From: Oscillospiraceae bacterium
GTDB taxonomy: Bacteria; Bacillota; Clostridia; Oscillospirales; Oscillospiraceae
Assembly (NCBI GenBank): GCA_018265835.1
Contig: JABLYK010000005.1
Coordinates: forward strand, 1 to 64,000
Direction: 5' to 3'
Length of the DNA stretch: 64,000 nt
Each line of letters begins with the position of its first letter. Position 1 is the stretch's first letter. The notes under the pieces were generated by a model. It was not told the DNA's origin. It was given only the letters and a program-made list of their open reading frames with translations, and did not search any database. The position numbers were made by a program, and so were the translations under genes. Positions 61,070-64,000 of the stretch are shown here, in pieces.

Positions 61070-62188
61070 TTAATCCAACTTCAGGTCGCCCTCTTTGATC
61101 CAGCCGATCTTGCGGCAGAGCAGGCCGAGCGCCCAGCAGATGATGCCGGGGAGCACGAGGCAGACGAGAACAAGACCCAGCCAGTCCATAAAGCCCGGCG
61201 CGATGGCCACGGCGCCGTTGGCGACGGCGGCCTCGCTGGGCGCGACCCAGCCGGTCCAGACGCCGATGGGACCGCACAGGCCGCAGGTGCCCATGCCGGA
61301 GTTGACGGCTGCGCCGTTCATCTCCAGCTTGAAGATGCACGTGGAAATGGGGCCGGTGATGGCGGAAGTAACGATGGCGGGGAGCCAGATCTTCGGGTTG
61401 CGCACGATGTTGCCCATCTGGAGCATGGAGGTGCCAAGACCCTGACTGACGAGACCGCCCCAGCGGTTTTCCCGAAAACTCATCACGGCGAAGCCCACCA
61501 TGTTCGCGCAGCACCCGGCGACTGCAGCGCCACCGGCAAGCCCGGTGAGGGAAAGCGCGGCGCAGATGGCGGCGGAGGAGATCGGCAGCGTCAGCGCAAT
61601 GCCGACCACGACGGACACGATGATGCCCATGATGAACGGCTGCTGCTGCGTCGCCCACATGATGAGATTGCCGACCCAGCTTGCCGCTTTGCCGATGGGC
61701 GCGGCCACGAGCATGGCAAGCCCGATGCCGACCAGAATCGTGACGATTGGGGTGACAAGAATGTCGATCTTCGTCTCTTTTGAGACGGCCTTGCCGAACT
61801 CGGCGGCGATGCACGCAGTGACGAGCACGGCCAGCGGGCCGCCCGCACCGCCCATGGCGTTCGTGGCGAAGCCGACCGGCACAAGCGAGAACAGCACCAT
61901 TGCCGGTGCGTGCAGCGCATACCCGATGGCGACGGCCATGGCCGGGCCGACCATGAGCGAAGCGCAACCGCCGATCGTATAGCCGACCTTGTTCGGCGTG
62001 GCGCCGAGTTCAAAGATGATTTGATTCAGGAACCCGATGTGGAACTGCTGTCCCAGCGTGTTCAGAATCGTGCCGATGAGCAGGGAGCAAAACAGACCCT
62101 GCGCCATCGCACCGAGCGCGTCGATCCCGTAGCGGCGCAGCGAGATCTCAATGTCCTTGCGCTTGAGAAACGCTTTGAATTTGCTCAT
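61070..62188 (-). CDS. orphan PTS-IIC-like transporter (PTS_EIIC_2 family), predicted NiaR target
   Basis: A 372-residue polytopic membrane protein of the PTS EIIC_2 family, with about nine hydrophobic segments and the Gly/Ala-rich GGCASLMVGPAMAVAIGYAL and MGGAGGPLAVLVTACIAAEFG stretches. No IIA or IIB gene accompanies it and no sugar genes are nearby. Its promoter is overlapped by a 40-bp palindrome that resembles a NiaR operator, and niaR and nicotinate phosphoribosyltransferase are the next genes upstream. I infer transport of niacin or a related pyridine rather than a sugar. GGAGGG precedes the ATG at 62188. Confidence 0.78.
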   Translation of the reverse strand: MSKFKAFLKRKDIEISLRRYGIDALGAMAQGLFCSLLIGTILNTLGQQFHIGFLNQIIFELGATPNKVGYTIGGCASLMVGPAMAVAIGYALHAPAMVLFSLVPVGFATNAMGGAGGPLAVLVTACIAAEFGKAVSKETKIDILVTPIVTILVGIGLAMLVAAPIGKAASWVGNLIMWATQQQPFIMGIIVSVVVGIALTLPISSAAICAALSLTGLAGGAAVAGCCANMVGFAVMSFRENRWGGLVSQGLGTSMLQMGNIVRNPKIWLPAIVTSAITGPISTCIFKLEMNGAAVNSGMGTCGLCGPIGVWTGWVAPSEAAVANGAVAIAPGFMDWLGLVLVCLVLPGIICWALGLLCRKIGWIKEGDLKLD

Positions 62189-62216
62189 GAGGAACCCTCC
62201 ATGATGTGATACAAAA

Positions 62217-62256
62217 AGTAGGCCTTACAGGTGTCATGACACCTGTAAGGCCTACT
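62217..62256 (-). promoter_or_regulatory. perfect 40-bp palindrome, predicted NiaR operator
   Basis: A 40-nt sequence identical to its own reverse complement, centred on CATG, with the core ACAGGTGTCATGACACCTGT. From memory this matches the type of site described for the Firmicutes niacin repressor NiaR. It overlaps the -10 box and the expected transcript start of the transporter gene, a position suited to repression. As RNA it would form a hairpin followed by TTTTTG, so an attenuator is a second possibility. Confidence 0.75.
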
Positions 62257-62282
62257 ATAATCGCCTTGCCCCGACTTGTCAA
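62254..62282 (-). promoter_or_regulatory. sigma-A promoter of the transporter gene
   Basis: On the minus strand, perfect TTGACA, a 17-nt spacer and TATAGT. The -10 box shares three bases with the palindrome. Confidence 0.75.
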
Positions 62283-62329
62283 TGCAAGTTTACCTTCTGA
62301 CAATGTTTTTCTGCGTTTGCCGCGGCCGT

Positions 62330-62842
62330 TTATTCCTCCAGCAGGAAGCCCACCTCGCGCAGCGCCGCGCAGGTGCGGCGGTAGGCGGCCTCATCCGGGC
62401 AGCGGAGCGTGTGCAGGTGGATGCCGCCGGTCAGTGCGCTCAGGGGCGTGGCGCCCTCCTGCGTCAGCCGCTCCATGAACTGCGCCACGTCGTAGCGGCT
62501 GGAGAGCTGGAGCTGGCCGGTGAGCTGGCCATAGACCGCGTGCTCCACCACCACGTCCAGCACGGTGCAGCCGTTGTCCACCATGATGAGCAGCTCCTGC
62601 TCCGTGCCGTCGAGCGCGTGGCGGCAGGCGACGGTGCGGATCACGCCCGGCTCCTTCCGGGACAGGACATAGCCGCGCGGCGTGGCGGAAATGTCCGCCC
62701 CGGCGGCGCGCAGCAGCGCAATGTCGCCCACGATGACCTGACGGCTGACGGAGAAGCGGGCGGCGAGTGCGGACGCGCTTACCGGAGCTTCCGCCGCAGC
62801 AAGCGCGGCGGAGATGGCCTTGCGCCGTGCAGATGCTTCCAT
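62330..62842 (-). CDS. niaR: niacin-responsive transcriptional repressor NiaR (HTH + 3H domain)
   Basis: A 170-residue regulator. The N-terminal winged helix (ASALAARFSVSRQVIVGDIALLRAAG) is followed by the 3H domain, whose conserved His residues appear in VACRHAL, VVEHAVYG and GGIHLHTL; these bind metal and sense niacin. It represses NAD precursor uptake and salvage genes. It is 14 nt downstream of the nicotinate phosphoribosyltransferase gene, so both form an operon, and the palindrome in front of the transporter gene is its likely target. Confidence 0.88.
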   Translation of the reverse strand: MEASARRKAISAALAAAEAPVSASALAARFSVSRQVIVGDIALLRAAGADISATPRGYVLSRKEPGVIRTVACRHALDGTEQELLIMVDNGCTVLDVVVEHAVYGQLTGQLQLSSRYDVAQFMERLTQEGATPLSALTGGIHLHTLRCPDEAAYRRTCAALREVGFLLEE

Positions 62843-62856
62843 GCCGTACCTCCGTT

Positions 62857-64000
62857 TCAGCCGCGGGCGTTGAGCAGGTCGAGCTTGATCTTCAGCAGCT
62901 TGTCCGACAAATCCACATAGTAATTGTGCGGATTGTCAAAACGCAGCACCTCCGGCCAGAGCGTTTCGATCTGCTTGGCGCAGTATGCCTTGATTGCGTC
63001 GAGCGACGGCTTCTCATACACGAGCTTGCCGTCCCGGAAGATCGGCACGAGCAGCTCCTTTGCGACGAAGTCGGTCATGATCTTCTTCTTCCATGTGGCG
63101 TCGGGGTCGCAGATCTCCAGTGGCTGCGTATCGTCCACGGCCTCGTCGTGCAGGCAGATGTAATCGGCCTCGGCCATGCCGCTGTCGCGGCCGTAAAAGC
63201 GGTAGACCTTTTTGAAATGCGGGTTCGTGATCTTGCCCACGTTTTCGCTGATCTTGATCTTTGGGATGATGTTGCCGGCATCGTCCTCCACGGCGGCAAG
63301 CTTGTACACCCCGCCGAATACCGGCTCGCTGCGCGCGGTGATGAGACGTTCGCCCACGCCGAACGCGTCGATCTGCGCGCCCTGCCGCAGCAGGCCGAGG
63401 ATCAGCCGCTCGTCGAGCGCGTTGGACACGGTGATTTTGCAGTCCGGCCAGCCGGCGTCGTCGAGCATTTTGCGCGCGCGCTTGGTCAGATATGCGATGT
63501 CGCCGGAGTCGAAGCGGATGCCGCAGTTTGTGATGCCGAGCGGACGAAGCACCTCGTCGAATGCGCGGATGGCGTTCGGCACGCCGGACTGCAGGCTGTT
63601 ATAGGTATCCACCAGCAGCGTGGCGTTGGTGGGATAGGTCTTGCAGTAGGCGCGGAAGGCGTCCAGCTCGGAGTCAAACATCTGCACCCACGAGTGCGCC
63701 ATTGTGCCGCCGGCGCGCACGCCGTAGAGCTGGTCGGAGATGGTGCAGGCCGTCCCGGCGCAGCCGCCGATGTAGGCTGCCCGCGCGCCGAGAATCGCGC
63801 CGTCTGCCCCCTGCGCGCGGCGGGAGCCGAACTCCAGCACCGTCCGCCCGCCGGCTGCTCGGCAGACGCGGTTGGCCTTCGTGGCGATCAGGCTCTGGTG
63901 GTTGAGCTGCAGCAGCACATAGGTCTCGATGAGCTGTGCCTGAATCGCGGGGGCGCGCACCGTCATGATCGGCTCGCGCGGGAAGATGGGCGTGCCCTCC
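62857..64000 (-). CDS. pncB: nicotinate phosphoribosyltransferase, 5' end outside window
   Basis: At least 380 residues, starting beyond the window: the frame continues through GTPIFPREPI before the internal Met at 63966. It converts nicotinate and PRPP to nicotinate mononucleotide in NAD salvage. Landmarks are LEFGSRRAQGADGA, AHSWVQMF with the catalytic His region, IRFDSGDIAYLTKRAR and FGVGERLIT. The gene is co-transcribed with niaR. Confidence 0.93.
   Translation of the reverse strand, partial: EGTPIFPREPIMTVRAPAIQAQLIETYVLLQLNHQSLIATKANRVCRAAGGRTVLEFGSRRAQGADGAILGARAAYIGGCAGTACTISDQLYGVRAGGTMAHSWVQMFDSELDAFRAYCKTYPTNATLLVDTYNSLQSGVPNAIRAFDEVLRPLGITNCGIRFDSGDIAYLTKRARKMLDDAGWPDCKITVSNALDERLILGLLRQGAQIDAFGVGERLITARSEPVFGGVYKLAAVEDDAGNIIPKIKISENVGKITNPHFKKVYRFYGRDSGMAEADYICLHDEAVDDTQPLEICDPDATWKKKIMTDFVAKELLVPIFRDGKLVYEKPSLDAIKAYCAKQIETLWPEVLRFDNPHNYYVDLSDKLLKIKLDLLNARG

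Noticed and set aside
62217..62256. Reading the palindrome as a simple terminator of niaR
   Set aside because: It overlaps a near-consensus minus-strand promoter -10 and has an operator-like core; as a terminator it would sit inside the next gene's promoter. Attenuation remains possible.
1..64000. tRNA, rRNA, insertion sequences or prophage
   Set aside because: No cloverleaf with CCA-type arm, no ribosomal RNA segment, no transposase or integrase frame and no phage structural gene was recognised by reading.

Overview
This window looks like a piece of a high-GC, Gram-positive gut Clostridium-type genome, probably Oscillospiraceae/Ruminococcaceae. The evidence is C-terminal SLH domains on three secreted proteins, a class B sortase with an SPxTG substrate, BY-kinases of the Wzz/CpsD fusion type, consensus sigma-A promoters, strong AGGAGG ribosome sites and GC-rich codon use. 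No rRNA, tRNA, CRISPR array or insertion sequence was seen.

Region 1 (1-19.3 kb) is a mixed surface-polysaccharide and modified-peptide (RiPP) locus. An operon from 1641 to 9856 begins with peptide-maturation parts: an uncharacterised nucleotidyltransferase, an ABC exporter, an ER-type Ser/His signal peptidase and a PqqD-like peptide carrier. It continues without a break into polysaccharide phosphoregulation: a CpsB phosphatase, an Ig-like membrane protein and two tandem BY-kinases with Tyr-Gly tails. A secreted GH95 alpha-L-fucosidase, a 1312-residue SLH protein, a 77-residue Cys-containing precursor peptide with an attenuator behind it, an HPr-kinase-like protein and a radical SAM/SPASM enzyme follow.

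Region 2 (19.6-39.6 kb) is the polysaccharide assembly cluster proper. It has a PglF-like dehydratase, a priming glycosyl-1-phosphate transferase, several glycosyltransferases, an EpsG polymerase, LicD, a deacetylase, an FkbH-like HAD protein, a UDP-sugar dehydrogenase, an acetyltransferase interrupted at a G9 tract, a pyruvyl transferase, a Wzx flippase and an FrhB-like iron-sulfur protein. A decayed UDP-GlcNAc 2-epimerase closes it. From about 23 kb to 42 kb base composition is clearly more AT-rich, as expected for a variable, horizontally exchanged capsule segment. Its end carries a HExxH protein resembling the Lit phage-exclusion peptidase and an orphan SWIM zinc-finger protein.

Region 3 (42.4-54.5 kb) is cell-envelope core: a CmpB-type membrane protein, VanZ, an LCP ligase, glutamate racemase, a sortase B with a tiny SPQTG substrate, an SLH lipase-like protein, a response regulator/ABC/histidine kinase module of the antimicrobial-peptide resistance type, and an SLH cysteine-peptidase-like protein.

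Region 4 (54.5-64 kb) holds a D-Ala-D-Ala carboxypeptidase, a ComEA/two-component/GerMN operon, an M24 peptidase, EF-P, an orphan PTS-IIC-like transporter behind a perfect 40-bp palindrome that looks like a NiaR operator, NiaR itself, and nicotinate phosphoribosyltransferase running off the window.

The most novel points are the operon-level joining of RiPP machinery and capsule kinases, the G9 tract as a possible phase switch, the Lit-like peptidase and the predicted NiaR-controlled transporter.
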